Below are positions 1 to 10,573 of a stretch of 64,000 bases of DNA, in pieces. The notes beneath the pieces were generated by a model. It had not been told where the DNA came from. It saw only the letters and a program-made list of their open reading frames with translations, and did no database searches. The position numbers and the translations under genes were made by a program. This DNA comes from Oceanithermus desulfurans (lineage in GTDB: Bacteria; Deinococcota; Deinococci; Deinococcales; Marinithermaceae), in contig NZ_JACHEZ010000002.1 in NCBI RefSeq assembly GCF_014201675.1, positions 307,780 to 371,779 on the forward strand. Direction: 5' to 3'. The number at the start of each line of letters is the position of its first letter. Position 1 is the first letter of the stretch.

Positions 1-1337
<1,337 letters not shown>

Positions 1338-1342
1338 TCAGC

Positions 1343-2428
1343 TTAAACCCGCAGGGGGACCACGACGGCCAGGTAGCCGCCGTCCTCGGCGTCCTGGATC
1401 ACGCTGGGGCTGGCCGCCCCCGAGAAGCGCAGGCGCGCCTTGCCTGCGATCGGGCCCAGCGCTCCCTCCAGGTACTCGGCGTTGTAGGCGAGCACCATCT
1501 GCGCCTCGCCACGGGCGTCCACCTCGAGCCGCTCGACGCCGCGGCCGTAGTCGCCCTCGGCCACCACCTCGAGCCGCCCCCCTTCGAAGACCAGGTCGAC
1601 CCGGTGGTTGTTGCGGTCGGCCAGCACCTTGACGCGCTTGAGGCTGTCCTTGAGGGCGGCGGCGTCGATCTCGGCCTCGAGGGCGAACTCCGGGGGGATC
1701 ACCCGCTCGTAGTCGGGGAACTCGCCCTCCATCAGCGCCGCGGCCATGCGGAAGCCCTCGGCGGCCAGGGTGAGGTGGCCGCCCAGCAACCCCAGGGCGA
1801 CCTCGCCCTCGGTGCGCTCGAGGACGCGCACGATCTCGTCGACGCTGCGCGCGGGGACGACGAACTTGCGCTCGGCGTCGAGGGCGAGCTCCAGGTCGTA
1901 GAGGGCGAGCCGGAAACCGTCGGAGGCGACGCTGCGCAGCCGCGTCGGGTGCAGCTCGAGCTGCACCCCGCGGAAGATGGCGCGGTAGTCCTCGCCGCTG
2001 GCGGCGTAACGCACGCGCGCCAGCGCCCGCCCCAGCTCGCGCGCCGGCAGGCGGACCACGGTCTCGGCCTCGAAGGCCAGCGGGGGAAACTCGGCGGGGT
2101 CGGCCGTGGTGAGGCGGGTGGTGAAGGAGCCGCTCTCGATCGTGAGCTGCCCCTCCTCGAGCCCCAGCTCCACCAGCTCGCCGGGGAGGTTGCGCACCAC
2201 CTGGCCGATCAGCTGACCGGGAACCAGGCGCACCGCCGCGCCCTCGACCTCGGCGGGAACCACGAGCTCCAGATCAAGCTCCCCGTTTGAGCCCTGAAGC
2301 CGCAACCCCCCCTCCGCAACCTCGAAGCGCAGGTGGGTGAGCGCGGGGTTGCTGGCACGGGCTGGAATGATGCGCTCGAGCATGCCGAGCGCTTCGGCAA
2401 AGGTGCGTTTGGGCAAGCGAACCTGCAT
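1343..2428 (-). CDS. dnaN: DNA polymerase III beta subunit (sliding clamp)
   Basis: Ring-shaped processivity clamp that tethers DNA polymerase III to DNA. Seen: 361 residues, close to the family length; N-terminal MQVRLPKRTFAEALGMLERI, internal RLTTADPAEFPPL, the EGEFPDYERVIPPEF motif near residue 230 and a C-terminal region ending YLAVVVPLRV, where the family usually ends in a PMR(L) tail. The ATG is preceded by GGAGG. It is transcribed away from oriC in the same direction as dnaA, with the origin between them, as in Thermus. eno follows after 20 nt. Confidence 0.96.
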   Translation of the reverse strand: MQVRLPKRTFAEALGMLERIIPARASNPALTHLRFEVAEGGLRLQGSNGELDLELVVPAEVEGAAVRLVPGQLIGQVVRNLPGELVELGLEEGQLTIESGSFTTRLTTADPAEFPPLAFEAETVVRLPARELGRALARVRYAASGEDYRAIFRGVQLELHPTRLRSVASDGFRLALYDLELALDAERKFVVPARSVDEIVRVLERTEGEVALGLLGGHLTLAAEGFRMAAALMEGEFPDYERVIPPEFALEAEIDAAALKDSLKRVKVLADRNNHRVDLVFEGGRLEVVAEGDYGRGVERLEVDARGEAQMVLAYNAEYLEGALGPIAGKARLRFSGAASPSVIQDAEDGGYLAVVVPLRV

Positions 2429-2697
2429 ACGTCCTCCGTTCTTAAAGGAAGGTGACGAAGTTCCTTAAACTTAAAGATACCGTAGTCGTAACCGTAGGGG
2501 CTGGGGATACTGTGGAAAAGCCGCTTCCGCGCCGCGCCGGACGGGCGCCGGCCTGGGGAGGCCGCTGGGGACAAGCCCCGGCGCGCCGGGGAAAACCTGG
2601 GGAGGGCGCCGGGCTTCTCCACAGGCCGGCCGCCGCCGCGGTTGTCCACAGGCTGTTCCACAGGCTTTCCCCAGGGTTATGGGCAGGGTTATCCACG
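2429..2697. other. oriC: Chromosomal replication origin (oriC) between dnaA and dnaN
   Basis: Seen: a 260-bp gap between dnaN and dnaA with a cluster of DnaA-box-like 9-mers (consensus TTATCCACA). Forward copies: TTCTCCACA 2615-2623, TTGTCCACA 2642-2650, TGTTCCACA 2654-2662, CTTTCCCCA 2665-2673, TTATGGGCA 2677-2685, TTATCCACG 2689-2697. Reverse copies: TGGGGATAC 2502-2510, TGTGGAAAA 2511-2519, TGGGGACAA 2566-2574. The dnaN-proximal end (2436-2495) is the AT-richest part and a candidate unwinding element. Most boxes deviate by one to three bases, as in other GC-rich origins. The last box overlaps the dnaA stop codon. Position and box density make the call strong; the exact unwinding site is inferred. 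Confidence 0.85.
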
Positions 2698-4017
2698 GCC
2701 GGCCCACCTGCTTTCGAACCCCTCGACGGTCCGGCGCAGCTCGGCGTCCTCCGCGAGCAGCTTGCCGATCTTCTGGGTGGCGTAGAGGACGGTGGTGTGG
2801 TCGCGCCCCCCGAAGAACTGGCCGATCTCCGGCAGCGAAGCCCCGGTGAGCTGGCGGATCAGGTACATGGCCACCTGCCGCGGCCGCACGACCTCCTTGC
2901 TGCGCCCCTTCGACTTGAGGTCGGCGGGGGTGACGCCGTAGTGCTCGGCCACGGCCGCGAGGATCTCGTCCATCGTCACCGCCTCGCCCGCGGTGTGGAA
3001 GAGGTCGGCCAGCGCGCTCTGGGCCACCTTGGGCGTGATCGTCACGCCGGAGAGCGAGGCGTAGGCGATCAGGCGCATCAGCGCCCCCTCCAGCTCGCGG
3101 ATGTTCGAGGCCACCTGGCGCGCCACGTACTCGAGCACCTCCTCGCTGAGCTGGACCCCGCGGCGCTCGGCGTTCATCTTGAGGATGGCGATCCGGGTCT
3201 CCAGGTCGGGGGGCTGGATGTCGGTGATCAGCCCCCACTCGAAGCGGCTGCGCAGCCGCGACTCGAGGGTGAGGATCTCGCGCGGCGGCCGGTCGGAGGT
3301 GAGCAGGATCTGCTTGCCGTCCTCGTAGAGGGTGTTGAAGGTGTGGAAGAACTCCTCCTGGGTCCGCTCCTTGCCGGCGATGAACTGCACGTCGTCGACG
3401 AGGAGCATGTCCACCGAGCGGTAACGCTCGCGGAACTGGTTCATGCGGTCGGAGCGGATGGCGCTGATCAGGTCGTTGGTGAAGGTCTCGGTGGAGACAT
3501 ACTCGACGCGGATCTCCGGGAAACGCTGGCGCGCGTAGTGACCCACGGCGTGCATCAGGTGCGTCTTGCCCAGCCCCACGCCCCCGTAGATGAAGAGCGG
3601 GTTGTAGGCCTTGCCCGGGGCCTCGGCCACGGCCATGGCCGCGGCGTGCGCCATCGAGTTGCCGGGGCCGACGACGAAGCTCTCGAAGGTGTACTTGGGG
3701 TTGAGGCGGGTGCGGGGGGCGGCGGCCGGCACGCGCGCGTCTTCCTGGAGGATCGCGTCCTGAACGACCTCGCCAGGCACGACCTTGAGGCGGAACTCGG
3801 GCGACTGGGCCCCCAGGCGCAAAAGCGCCTCCTGGATCAGGTGGCCGTAGTGCTTCTGGATCCAGTCGCCGGCGAAGCTGGTGGGCACGCCCAGCTCGAG
3901 CGCCCCGCCCGTCAGCCCCAGCGGCTTCACGCGGGCGAACCAGGTGTCGAATTCGACGCTCGTGACGTTCTCGCGTACGTAGTCCAGGACGTTTTCCCAG
4001 ATGCTCTCGTGGGTCAA
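2689..4017 (-). CDS. dnaA: Chromosomal replication initiator DnaA
   Basis: AAA+ initiator that binds DnaA boxes and opens oriC. Seen: 442 residues from a TTG start ([16 protein letters not shown]...). Domain I residues 1-85, short linker, AAA+ core with Walker [11 protein letters not shown] and Walker [10 protein letters not shown], and domain IV with the DNA-binding signature [18 protein letters not shown] chose TTG at 4015-4017 because GGAGGTG lies 6 nt upstream and homology begins there; the longer frame reaching upstream overlaps mnmG and reads like antisense. The stop codon is part of a DnaA box. Divergent from mnmG. Confidence 0.96.
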   Translation of the reverse strand: MTHESIWENVLDYVRENVTSVEFDTWFARVKPLGLTGGALELGVPTSFAGDWIQKHYGHLIQEALLRLGAQSPEFRLKVVPGEVVQDAILQEDARVPAAAPRTRLNPKYTFESFVVGPGNSMAHAAAMAVAEAPGKAYNPLFIYGGVGLGKTHLMHAVGHYARQRFPEIRVEYVSTETFTNDLISAIRSDRMNQFRERYRSVDMLLVDDVQFIAGKERTQEEFFHTFNTLYEDGKQILLTSDRPPREILTLESRLRSRFEWGLITDIQPPDLETRIAILKMNAERRGVQLSEEVLEYVARQVASNIRELEGALMRLIAYASLSGVTITPKVAQSALADLFHTAGEAVTMDEILAAVAEHYGVTPADLKSKGRSKEVVRPRQVAMYLIRQLTGASLPEIGQFFGGRDHTTVLYATQKIGKLLAEDAELRRTVEGFESRWAGRG

Positions 4018-4043
4018 ACCGGGCACCTCCAACAAGCCTTTAC

Positions 4044-4049
4044 ATTCTA
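4044..4049 (-). promoter_or_regulatory. -10 element for dnaA
   Basis: On the minus strand TAGAAT lies 26 nt upstream of the dnaA TTG start, leaving room for a short leader that carries the GGAGGTG ribosome-binding site at 4024-4030. No good -35 hexamer is visible. Inferred from sequence only. Confidence 0.45.
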
Positions 4050-4092
4050 CCCGAGCCGGAGCGGCGGGCCCCAAATTTTTCCGAGCGCGTGC

Positions 4093-4098
4093 TAGCCT
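4093..4098 (+). promoter_or_regulatory. -10 element of a leaderless promoter for mnmG
   Basis: TAGCCT, then 7 nt, then the mnmG ATG at 4106. No ribosome-binding site fits between them, so the mRNA is probably leaderless. The same arrangement recurs across the window. Confidence 0.5.
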
Positions 4099-4105
4099 TA
4101 GGGGT

Positions 4106-5929
4106 ATGGAGGTTTCACGTGAAACCTTTGACGTGGTCGTCGTCGGCGGCGGCCATGCGGGGATCGAGGCGGCCGCGGCCGCGGCGCGGCTGGGGGCGCG
4201 GGTCGCCCTCGTTACCGGCGACCCGGCGCGCATCGGCCTGATGCCCTGCAATCCCGCGGTGGGCGGCCCCGGCAAAAGCCAGCTCGTCCACGAGGTCGAG
4301 GCGCTGGGGGGCTGGATGGGCCGGCTCGCCGACGCCGCGGCCATCCACACCCGGGTACTCAACCGCTCCAAGGGGCCGGCGGTGCGCAGCCTGCGGGTGC
4401 AGACCGACCGCGACGGCTACGCCGCAGCGGCCCGTGCGGCGCTGGCCGCGGAGCCAAACGTTGTGGTGGTCCGCGGCGAGGTGGTGGATATCCTGCGCGA
4501 GGGCGGCCGACTCGCCGGGGTGCGCACCGCCGACGGACGGGGGCTGCGGGCTCCGGCTGCGGTGCTGGCCGCGGGCACCTTCCTGCGAGGGCGCATCTGG
4601 TACGGGCTGCAAAGCCGCCCCGCCGGGCGGCAGGGCGAGCCCCCGGCGCGCCACCTCTCGGCGGCCCTCGAGGCCCTGGGGCACCGCACCCTGCGGCTCA
4701 AGACGGGCACGCCCCCGCGCATCCTCCGCCGCAGCATCGACTTCGCCGCCCTCGAGGAGGTGCCCCCCGACGACCCTCCGGGCAGCTTCTCCGGCCGTCC
4801 CGGCCCCCACGCGGCGGCGCTGCCTACCTGGACGACGCGCACCGGCCCGCGCACCCACCGCCTGATCCTCGATCACCTGGGCGAGTCGCCCCTCTACGCC
4901 GGCCGGATCGACGCGGTGGGGCCGCGCTACTGCCCTTCGATCGAGGACAAGGTGGTGCGCTTCGCCGACAAGGACAGCCACCTGCTCTTCGTCGAGCCCG
5001 ACGGGCTCGAGACCAGCGAGGTCTACCTGCAGGGCTTCTCCTCCAGCCTCCCCCCGGTGGTGCAGGAGCGGATGGTGCGCAGCCTGCCGGGCTTCGAGCG
5101 GGCCGTCATCCAGCGCTACGCCTATGCCGTCGAATACGACGCCTTCGACCCCACCGACCTCAGCCCCGGCCTGATGTCGCGCCACCTCCCCGGCCTCTTC
5201 CTCGCGGGCCAGGTCAACGGCACCTCCGGTTACGAGGAGGCCGCCGCCCAGGGCCTGATCGCCGGGCTGAACGCCGCGCGCTTCGCGGCCGGGCAGGCCG
5301 AGGTCGCGCTCGCCCCCGACGAGGCCTACATCGGGGTGCTGATCGACGACCTGGTGACCCGCGGCGTGGACGAGCCCTACCGGATGATGACCAGCCGGGT
5401 GGCGCTGCGGCTGCTCGTGCGCGGCGACAACGCCGACGAGCGCCTCGTTCCCCGGGCGGCGTCCTGGGGGCTGCGGCCGGCCGCCGACGCCGAGCGGGTG
5501 GCCGCGAAGTACGCGAGGGTGCGCTCCGAGCTCGAACGCCTCGGGCGCGCACGCATCGAGGGGGTGCCGGCCAGCGTCTGGCTGCGCCGCCCGGGCGCGA
5601 CCCTGGCGGAGGCCTGGCGGCGCGTCGGCCCCCCGCCGGCGCCGCTGAGCCGCGAGGAGGCCGAGCAGGTCGAGATCCGCGCCAAGTACGCCGGCTACAT
5701 CGAGCGCCAGGAGCGCCAGCGGGCGCGCGCCGGCGAGCTGGCGGCCTACCCGGTTCCCCCGGAGCTGGACTTCCGCACCGTGCACAACCTCTCGCGCGAG
5801 GCGGTGGAGAAGCTCTCCCGCCGCCGGCCCGCCAACCTGGCCGAGGCGGCGCGCATCCCCGGGCTGCGCGACTCCGAGATCACCGCGTTGCTCGTCCACC
5901 TCGCCCGCCAGAACCGCAGGAGCGCATGA
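4106..5929 (+). CDS. mnmG: tRNA uridine-5-carboxymethylaminomethyl modification enzyme MnmG (GidA)
   Basis: FAD-binding subunit of the MnmEG complex that modifies wobble U34 in certain tRNAs. Seen: 607 residues; N-terminal dinucleotide-binding motif [21 protein letters not shown], then [58 protein letters not shown] and C-terminal YAGYIERQ, all diagnostic for the family. Start at ATG 4106, where homology begins and a leaderless-type -10 precedes it. Codons 2-7 (EVSRET) are built from a parS palindrome. It overlaps rsmG by the 4 nt ATGA, typical of the origin-proximal mnmG-rsmG-parAB operon. Confidence 0.97.
   Translation: MEVSRETFDVVVVGGGHAGIEAAAAAARLGARVALVTGDPARIGLMPCNPAVGGPGKSQLVHEVEALGGWMGRLADAAAIHTRVLNRSKGPAVRSLRVQTDRDGYAAAARAALAAEPNVVVVRGEVVDILREGGRLAGVRTADGRGLRAPAAVLAAGTFLRGRIWYGLQSRPAGRQGEPPARHLSAALEALGHRTLRLKTGTPPRILRRSIDFAALEEVPPDDPPGSFSGRPGPHAAALPTWTTRTGPRTHRLILDHLGESPLYAGRIDAVGPRYCPSIEDKVVRFADKDSHLLFVEPDGLETSEVYLQGFSSSLPPVVQERMVRSLPGFERAVIQRYAYAVEYDAFDPTDLSPGLMSRHLPGLFLAGQVNGTSGYEEAAAQGLIAGLNAARFAAGQAEVALAPDEAYIGVLIDDLVTRGVDEPYRMMTSRVALRLLVRGDNADERLVPRAASWGLRPAADAERVAAKYARVRSELERLGRARIEGVPASVWLRRPGATLAEAWRRVGPPPAPLSREEAEQVEIRAKYAGYIERQERQRARAGELAAYPVPPELDFRTVHNLSREAVEKLSRRRPANLAEAARIPGLRDSEITALLVHLARQNRRSA
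4111..4126. promoter_or_regulatory. parS: parS centromere site 1 (inside mnmG codons 2-7)
   Basis: GGTTTCACGTGAAACC is a perfect 16-bp palindrome differing from the bacterial parS consensus TGTTTCACGTGAAACA only at the outermost bases. It lies 3 kb from parB and 1.4 kb from oriC. ParB binding here would nucleate the partition complex. The site is read through as coding sequence of mnmG. Confidence 0.9.
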
Positions 5930-6468
5930 AGAACCGCCTCGAAGCCTACACCGAGCTGCTGGAGCGCTACGCCGCCAGCGCCAACCTGGTCTCCCCCAAG
6001 GTGCTCGCCGAGCTGCCCCGCCACTTCGAGGCGGCGCGCGCCTACGGCGCGGTCCTGCCCGAGGGGGTCGGCGTCCTCGACGTGGGCTCGGGCGCGGGGC
6101 TGCCGGCGGTCCCGCTCGCGATCGCGCGTCCGGACCTGAGCCTCACCCTCGCCGAGCGGCGCGCCAAGCGCGCGGCCTTCCTGGACCTGGTCACGGCCCG
6201 CCTGGGGCTGCAAAACGTGCGCGTGTACAATGGCGACGTGCAGCAGTGGACCGGCCGCACCGCCTACGTGACCGCGCAGGCGGTCGCCCCCTTCGACGTC
6301 GTCTACCGCCTCGTCGCCCACGCGGCGGACTACCCGCTCACCCTGATCGCCCGCAAGGGGCCGGGGTGGCGGGAGGAGGCGGAGCGGCTGGGCGCCGAGG
6401 TGTTTCACGTGAAACCCCTGGGGCCCGCCGCCGAGCTGGTGGCCCTGCGGCTGGAGGCGCCGCGGTGA
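5926..6468 (+). CDS. rsmG: 16S rRNA (guanine527-N7)-methyltransferase RsmG (GidB)
   Basis: SAM-dependent methyltransferase that modifies G527 in 16S rRNA of the 30S subunit. Seen: 180 residues, shorter than usual (about 205-250), with the family's SAM motif [20 protein letters not shown] at residues 47-66, then [13 protein letters not shown] and the later AQAVAPFD segment. The missing length is mostly at the N terminus and between late strands. ATGA overlap with mnmG and GTGA overlap with parA show coupled translation. The codons for EVFHVKPLG near the C terminus contain a second parS site. Confidence 0.93.
   Translation: MKNRLEAYTELLERYAASANLVSPKVLAELPRHFEAARAYGAVLPEGVGVLDVGSGAGLPAVPLAIARPDLSLTLAERRAKRAAFLDLVTARLGLQNVRVYNGDVQQWTGRTAYVTAQAVAPFDVVYRLVAHAADYPLTLIARKGPGWREEAERLGAEVFHVKPLGPAAELVALRLEAPR
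6401..6416. promoter_or_regulatory. parS: parS centromere site 2 (inside rsmG 3' end)
   Basis: TGTTTCACGTGAAACC matches the parS consensus at 15 of 16 positions. It lies 48 nt upstream of the parA start and is coding sequence for rsmG. ParB spreading from this site could also autoregulate parAB, but that is inference. Confidence 0.92.
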
Positions 6469-7223
6469 AGCGGCTCGGCATCGTGAACCAGAAGGGCGGC
6501 GTGGGCAAGACCACGACCGCGGTCAACCTGGCCACCTACCTGGCGCTGCTGGACCGCAGGGTCCTCCTCGTCGACCTCGATCCCCAGGCCAACGCCACCT
6601 CGGGTCTGGGGGTGGCGCCGAGTCCCCCCGACGCCGGCACGGCCGCGGTGCTGCTCGAGGGCGCCGAGCCGGCCGCCCAGACCGTGCACCTGGAGAGCTA
6701 CGGCCTGGACCTGCTTCCCGCGGGCGAGGGCCTGGTCGCCGCGGCCGCTGAGCTGCTCGACGACCCCTTCCGGCTGCGCACCCGCCTGGCCGGGGTGGAG
6801 GCAGGCTACGACTTCGTCCTCTTCGACGCCCCGCCCAGCCTGGGCCCGTTGACGATCAACGTCCTCGCCGCCGCCGAAGGCCTGATCGTGCCGCTGCAGA
6901 CGGAGTACTACGCGCTCGAAGGCATCGCCCGCCTGGTCGAGACCGTCGAGAAGGTGCGCGGCGCGCTCAACCCGGGGCTGCGCATCCTCGGCATCGTGCT
7001 CACGATGTACGACGGCCGCACCCTGCTCTCGCAGCAGGTCGAGCAGAACGCCCGTGAGCACTTCGGGGACCGCGTCTTCTGGACGGTGATCCCGCGCAAC
7101 GTGCGCCTTTCCGAGGCGCCCAGCTACGGCGAGCCGATCGCCAAGTACGCCCCCACCTCGGCGGGGGCGCAGGCCTACGGTCGGCTGGCCGCGGAGGTGA
7201 TGCGACGTGTCGAGAAAGCCTAG
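6465..7223 (+). CDS. parA: Chromosome-partitioning ATPase ParA (Soj)
   Basis: Walker-type ATPase that binds DNA non-specifically and moves ParB-parS complexes to segregate origins. Seen: 252 residues; deviant Walker [21 protein letters not shown] at the very N terminus, A' motif [16 protein letters not shown], Walker [18 protein letters not shown] and the [18 protein letters not shown] segment characteristic of Soj. GTG start at 6465 overlaps the rsmG stop as GTGA. It overlaps parB by 17 nt. It has no N-terminal DNA-binding extension, so it is the chromosomal type. Confidence 0.96.
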   Translation: MKRLGIVNQKGGVGKTTTAVNLATYLALLDRRVLLVDLDPQANATSGLGVAPSPPDAGTAAVLLEGAEPAAQTVHLESYGLDLLPAGEGLVAAAAELLDDPFRLRTRLAGVEAGYDFVLFDAPPSLGPLTINVLAAAEGLIVPLQTEYYALEGIARLVETVEKVRGALNPGLRILGIVLTMYDGRTLLSQQVEQNAREHFGDRVFWTVIPRNVRLSEAPSYGEPIAKYAPTSAGAQAYGRLAAEVMRRVEKA

Positions 7224-8019
7224 GGGGCTGGGCCGCGGGCTCGACGCCCTGCTGCCCAAGACCGGGGGCCACCCCACCCGCCTGCCGCTGGCGCTGATCC
7301 GGCCGAACCCCGACCAGCCGCGGCGGCGCTTCGACGAGGCCGCGCTGGCCGAGCTCGCCGCCTCGATCAAGAAGCAGGGGCTCTTGCAGCCGCTGCTCGT
7401 CCGTCCCCGCGGCGAGGGGTACGAGCTCGTCGCCGGCGAACGCCGCTACCGCGCGGCGCAGATGGCGGGGCTCGCCGAGGTGCCGGTGGTCGTGCGCGAG
7501 CTCGACGACCGCACCGCACTCGAGCTGGCCCTAGTCGAGAACCTGCAACGCGAGGACCTGAACCCCATCGAAGAGGCCCAGGGCTACCAACGCCTCGTCG
7601 AGATGGGCCACGCCCAGGCCGAGATCGCCGAGGCCGTGGGCAAGGCGCGCAGCACCGTGGCCAACGCCCTGCGCCTGCTGCAGCTCGACGAGGCCAGCCA
7701 GCAGGCCCTGGCCGAGGGGAAGATCAGCGCCGGCCATGCCCGCGCCCTGCTGATGGCGCCGCCCGGCGAGCGCGGCCGGCTGCTCCAGCGCATCGTCAAG
7801 GACGGGCTCTCGGTGCGCCAGGCCGAGCGCCTGGCCAGCCGCCCGAAGAAGAAGCCCGCCCCCAGAGGCGCGGCCTACGCCGAGCTCGCCCGCGACCTCG
7901 AGCGCCAGCTGGGCTTCAAGGTGCGCTTCAGCGGCGAGGGGAAGGGCCGGCTTGAGATCTTCTACTACTCCGAGGAAGAGCTGAACGCGATCCTGGAGCG
8001 CCTGGGCTACCGCGGCTAG
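7207..8019 (+). CDS. parB: Chromosome-partitioning protein ParB (Spo0J)
   Basis: CTP-dependent DNA clamp that loads at parS and organises the origin region. Seen: 270 residues; N-terminal [12 protein letters not shown] motif that contacts ParA, ParB/Srx core with [12 protein letters not shown] and [14 protein letters not shown] (CTP-binding GERRYRA), then [20 protein letters not shown] and a helix-turn-helix around residues 120-150. The C-terminal 60 residues form the dimerisation region. GTG start at 7207. Convergent with comEC, the two stop codons overlapping by 4 nt. Confidence 0.96.
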   Translation: MSRKPRGLGRGLDALLPKTGGHPTRLPLALIRPNPDQPRRRFDEAALAELAASIKKQGLLQPLLVRPRGEGYELVAGERRYRAAQMAGLAEVPVVVRELDDRTALELALVENLQREDLNPIEEAQGYQRLVEMGHAQAEIAEAVGKARSTVANALRLLQLDEASQQALAEGKISAGHARALLMAPPGERGRLLQRIVKDGLSVRQAERLASRPKKKPAPRGAAYAELARDLERQLGFKVRFSGEGKGRLEIFYYSEEELNAILERLGYRG

Positions 8020-10061
8020 CGCAGCGGCAGCCGCACCGAGCCGTCGCGGTCGGCGCGCAGCACCCGCACGTTCCAGGCCGCAAGGCGCTCCAGCACCCCC
8101 GGGTCGGGGTGGCCGAAGGCGTTGGGCCCCACCCCGATCCAGGCGACCCGCGGGCGGAAGCGGCGCAGCAGCGCGTCCGTGGTGCCGTCGGCGGCCCCGT
8201 GGTGAGCCACCTTGAGGACGTCCACGCGCCCGGGCGGCCACGCCAGCGCGTGCCGGGCGGGGGCGTCGCCGGTGAAGAGCAGCCGCCGGCCGCGGTAGGT
8301 GAGCAGAAAGACGAGGCTGCGGTCGTTGTCCTGCCCCGGCGCCGAGGGCGGCGGGTGCACAAAGCGCAGCTCCGCTCCGCCGAGGCGCAGCACCCGGCCG
8401 CGGCTCACGTTCACGACCGGGACCCCGCGGTCCCGGGCCGCGGCGCGCAGGCGCGCGTCGAGGGGGTCGTCGGGCTTGGGCGGCCCCAGCGCCAGCGCCC
8501 CCACGGGCACGAGCTCCAGCAGCTCCGGCAGGCCGCCGGTGTGGTCGGCGTCGGGGTGGGTGCCGACGGCCAGGTCGAGGTCGTCCACCCCCAGCGCCGC
8601 GAGCGCCCGCGCCAGACCGCGGGCGTCCCAGGCGTGGCCGGCGTCGACCAGGATCTCCACCCCGCCCGGAAGCCGCACCAGCGCCGCGTCCCCCTGGCCC
8701 ACGTCCAGGAACCAGACGTCGGGGCGCACCCGGTCGGCCGTCGCCGCGGCGACGAGCACGGCCGCGGCCGCCAGCGCCAGCGCGAGGCGCGGCGCCAGCC
8801 GGCGGTAGAGCGCGAGGGCCAGCGGCGCCAGGGCCAGGTAGTAGAGCGCGTAGCCGCCGGCGACGAGGTCGCCCCAGTGCAGCCCCGGCAGCTGGGCGAA
8901 GAGACGGGTGCCGCCGAGCAGGAGCTCCGCGGTCAGGTTGAAGGGCGCGGCCAGCAGCCCCGAAAGGGCGGGCAGCGCCGCCTTGAGGAAACCCAGCGGC
9001 ACCAGCAGGCCCACGAGCGGCAGCAGCACCAGGTTGGCCAGCGGGCTGGCCAGCGGCAGGTAGCCGAAGCGGTCGAGCACCAGCGGCAGGGTGGCCGCCT
9101 GGGCGGCCAGGGTGAGGCCGAGGCCGCCGACCAGCGCCGCCTTCCAGCGCGGCCGCTGCGGCAGCAGCGGCAGCGCCAGGGCGATGCCCAGCACCGCCAG
9201 GTAGGAGAGTTGGAACGAGAGGCTGCCCACCGCGTACGGCGTCACCACCAGCTGCGCGCCCAGGGCCAGGGCCAGGAGCGAGGGGAGCGGCACCTCCACC
9301 AGCCCCGCGGCGCGGGCCAGCAGCCAGACCCCGGCCATCAGGGCCGCCCGCAACAGCGAGGGGCTGGGGCCGACGAGGGCCAGGTAGCCGAGCAGCAGCG
9401 CCAGCGCCGCGAGGTAGCGTCCCCGCCCCAGCGGGGCGGCGAGCAGCACGAAGAAGCCGACGAGGAGGCCCACGTGCAGCCCCGAGAGGGCCAGGGCGTG
9501 GGCCAGCCCCGCCCTGCGGAAGGCCTGCACGTCGTCCCCCAGGGCCTCACGCTCCCCCAGGGTGAGCGCCCGCGCCAGCCCCGCGGCCGCCGGGTCCAGG
9601 CCCCGGAGCAGGTTCGCGCGCACGCGGTCGCGCAGCCCCGGGGGCGGGGGGCGGTACGCGAGCCGCCGCACCTCCCGCAGCTCGGCCCGCACCCCCCGCC
9701 CCCGCAGCCAGGCGCGGCGGTCGAAGCCGCCGGGCAGGCGGGCGCCGTCGGGCCGCGCCAAGCGGCCCTCCACCCGGACCCAGCCGTCCGCCAGGGGTGG
9801 GTAGCCGCGCAGGTAGAGGGGCGCCGGAGCGGTGTGCAGCACCCCGCCGCGCAGCTCGCCTTCGAGGACGACGCGCTCCCCCAGCCGCTCCGCCCAGGGG
9901 TCGCCGAGCGTTCCGAGGCGCACCAGCACCAGCCCCAGCCCCAGCGCCAGCGGCCAGCGCGCGCTCCTGGGGAGCGCCGGCAGCGCCAGCAGCCCGAGGA
10001 TCGCCCAGGGCCCGGCGAGCGCGGCCAGCAGGGCTCCGGCGGCGAAGGCGTAGGGGGTCAC
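8016..10061 (-). CDS. comEC: DNA internalisation channel protein ComEC/Rec2
   Basis: Inner-membrane channel for transport of single-stranded DNA during natural transformation. Seen: 681 residues. N-terminal membrane segments and a DUF4131-like region (about 1-150), the Competence domain with many membrane helices and ALALSGLHVGLLVG near residues 190-205 (about 190-420), and a C-terminal metallo-beta-lactamase domain from about residue 450 with VWFLDVGQGDAALVRLPGG, VGTHPDADHTGG and VAHHGAADGT. GTG start overlaps comEA by 4 nt. Thermus relatives are highly competent, which fits. Identification is secure. Confidence 0.95.
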   Translation of the reverse strand: MTPYAFAAGALLAALAGPWAILGLLALPALPRSARWPLALGLGLVLVRLGTLGDPWAERLGERVVLEGELRGGVLHTAPAPLYLRGYPPLADGWVRVEGRLARPDGARLPGGFDRRAWLRGRGVRAELREVRRLAYRPPPPGLRDRVRANLLRGLDPAAAGLARALTLGEREALGDDVQAFRRAGLAHALALSGLHVGLLVGFFVLLAAPLGRGRYLAALALLLGYLALVGPSPSLLRAALMAGVWLLARAAGLVEVPLPSLLALALGAQLVVTPYAVGSLSFQLSYLAVLGIALALPLLPQRPRWKAALVGGLGLTLAAQAATLPLVLDRFGYLPLASPLANLVLLPLVGLLVPLGFLKAALPALSGLLAAPFNLTAELLLGGTRLFAQLPGLHWGDLVAGGYALYYLALAPLALALYRRLAPRLALALAAAAVLVAAATADRVRPDVWFLDVGQGDAALVRLPGGVEILVDAGHAWDARGLARALAALGVDDLDLAVGTHPDADHTGGLPELLELVPVGALALGPPKPDDPLDARLRAAARDRGVPVVNVSRGRVLRLGGAELRFVHPPPSAPGQDNDRSLVFLLTYRGRRLLFTGDAPARHALAWPPGRVDVLKVAHHGAADGTTDALLRRFRPRVAWIGVGPNAFGHPDPGVLERLAAWNVRVLRADRDGSVRLPLR

Positions 10062-10573
10062 GGCGTCAGGTAGGGGCGGAGGCGTTCGAGGGTGCGGGGG
10101 CCGATGCCGGGCACCCGCACGAGCTCGTCGAGCGTGCGGAAAGGGCGCCAGGCGACGATCCGCCGCGCCAGCGCGGGGCCGATGCCGGGCACGGACTCCA
10201 GCTCCTCCGCGCTCGCGCGGTTGACGCTCACCCGCGGCCGCGGAACGCCCGGAGCCCGGGCCGCCGCCTCACCGCGGGCGGGCACCCGCAGCGACTCGCC
10301 GTCGGCGATGGGCAGGGCGAGGTCGAGCGCGTCCAGGTCGGCCTCGGGGGTCCCGCCGCCCGCCGCCGCGAGGGCGTCGGCCACCCGCGCTCCGGGCTCG
10401 AGCGCGTACACTCCCGGGCGCCGCACCGCCCCGGTCACCGCCACCACCGGCGGTTCCTGCTCCGAGGCCACAGGGGAAAACCGCACGGTGAGGTGCGGCT
10501 CCAGACGCGCGATTCCCAGCGCCAGCACCAGCGCCAGGTAGAGGACGAGGGCTACAGGTTGGAGGCGTGCCAC
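10058..10573 (-). CDS. comEA: Competence DNA-binding protein ComEA
   Basis: Membrane-anchored receptor that binds incoming double-stranded DNA. Seen: 171 residues; one N-terminal hydrophobic helix (about 5-22), an SLBB-like domain with VAVTGAVRRPGVYALEPG (about 43-95), and a C-terminal helix-hairpin-helix pair with VSVNRASAEELESVPGIGPA and LVRVPGIGPRTLERLRPYL. GTG start at 10573. It lies between a PH-like membrane protein (22-nt overlap) and comEC (4-nt overlap), a single operon. Confidence 0.94.
   Translation of the reverse strand: MARLQPVALVLYLALVLALGIARLEPHLTVRFSPVASEQEPPVVAVTGAVRRPGVYALEPGARVADALAAAGGGTPEADLDALDLALPIADGESLRVPARGEAAARAPGVPRPRVSVNRASAEELESVPGIGPALARRIVAWRPFRTLDELVRVPGIGPRTLERLRPYLTP

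Noticed and set aside
4018..4371. N-terminal extension of DnaA to 560 residues
   Set aside because: The extra 118 codons are antisense to mnmG and precede the -10 and the ribosome-binding site; TTG 4017 fits homology and spacing.
8109..10073. 654-residue plus-strand ORF opposite comEC
   Set aside because: It is the antisense of a clear comEC gene; its Arg/Gly/Gln-rich text is typical of GC-rich shadows. The same applies to 2452-4095, 4115-5899, 16636-18702, 25608-27698, 31476-33395, 41688-43562 and 52463-54358.
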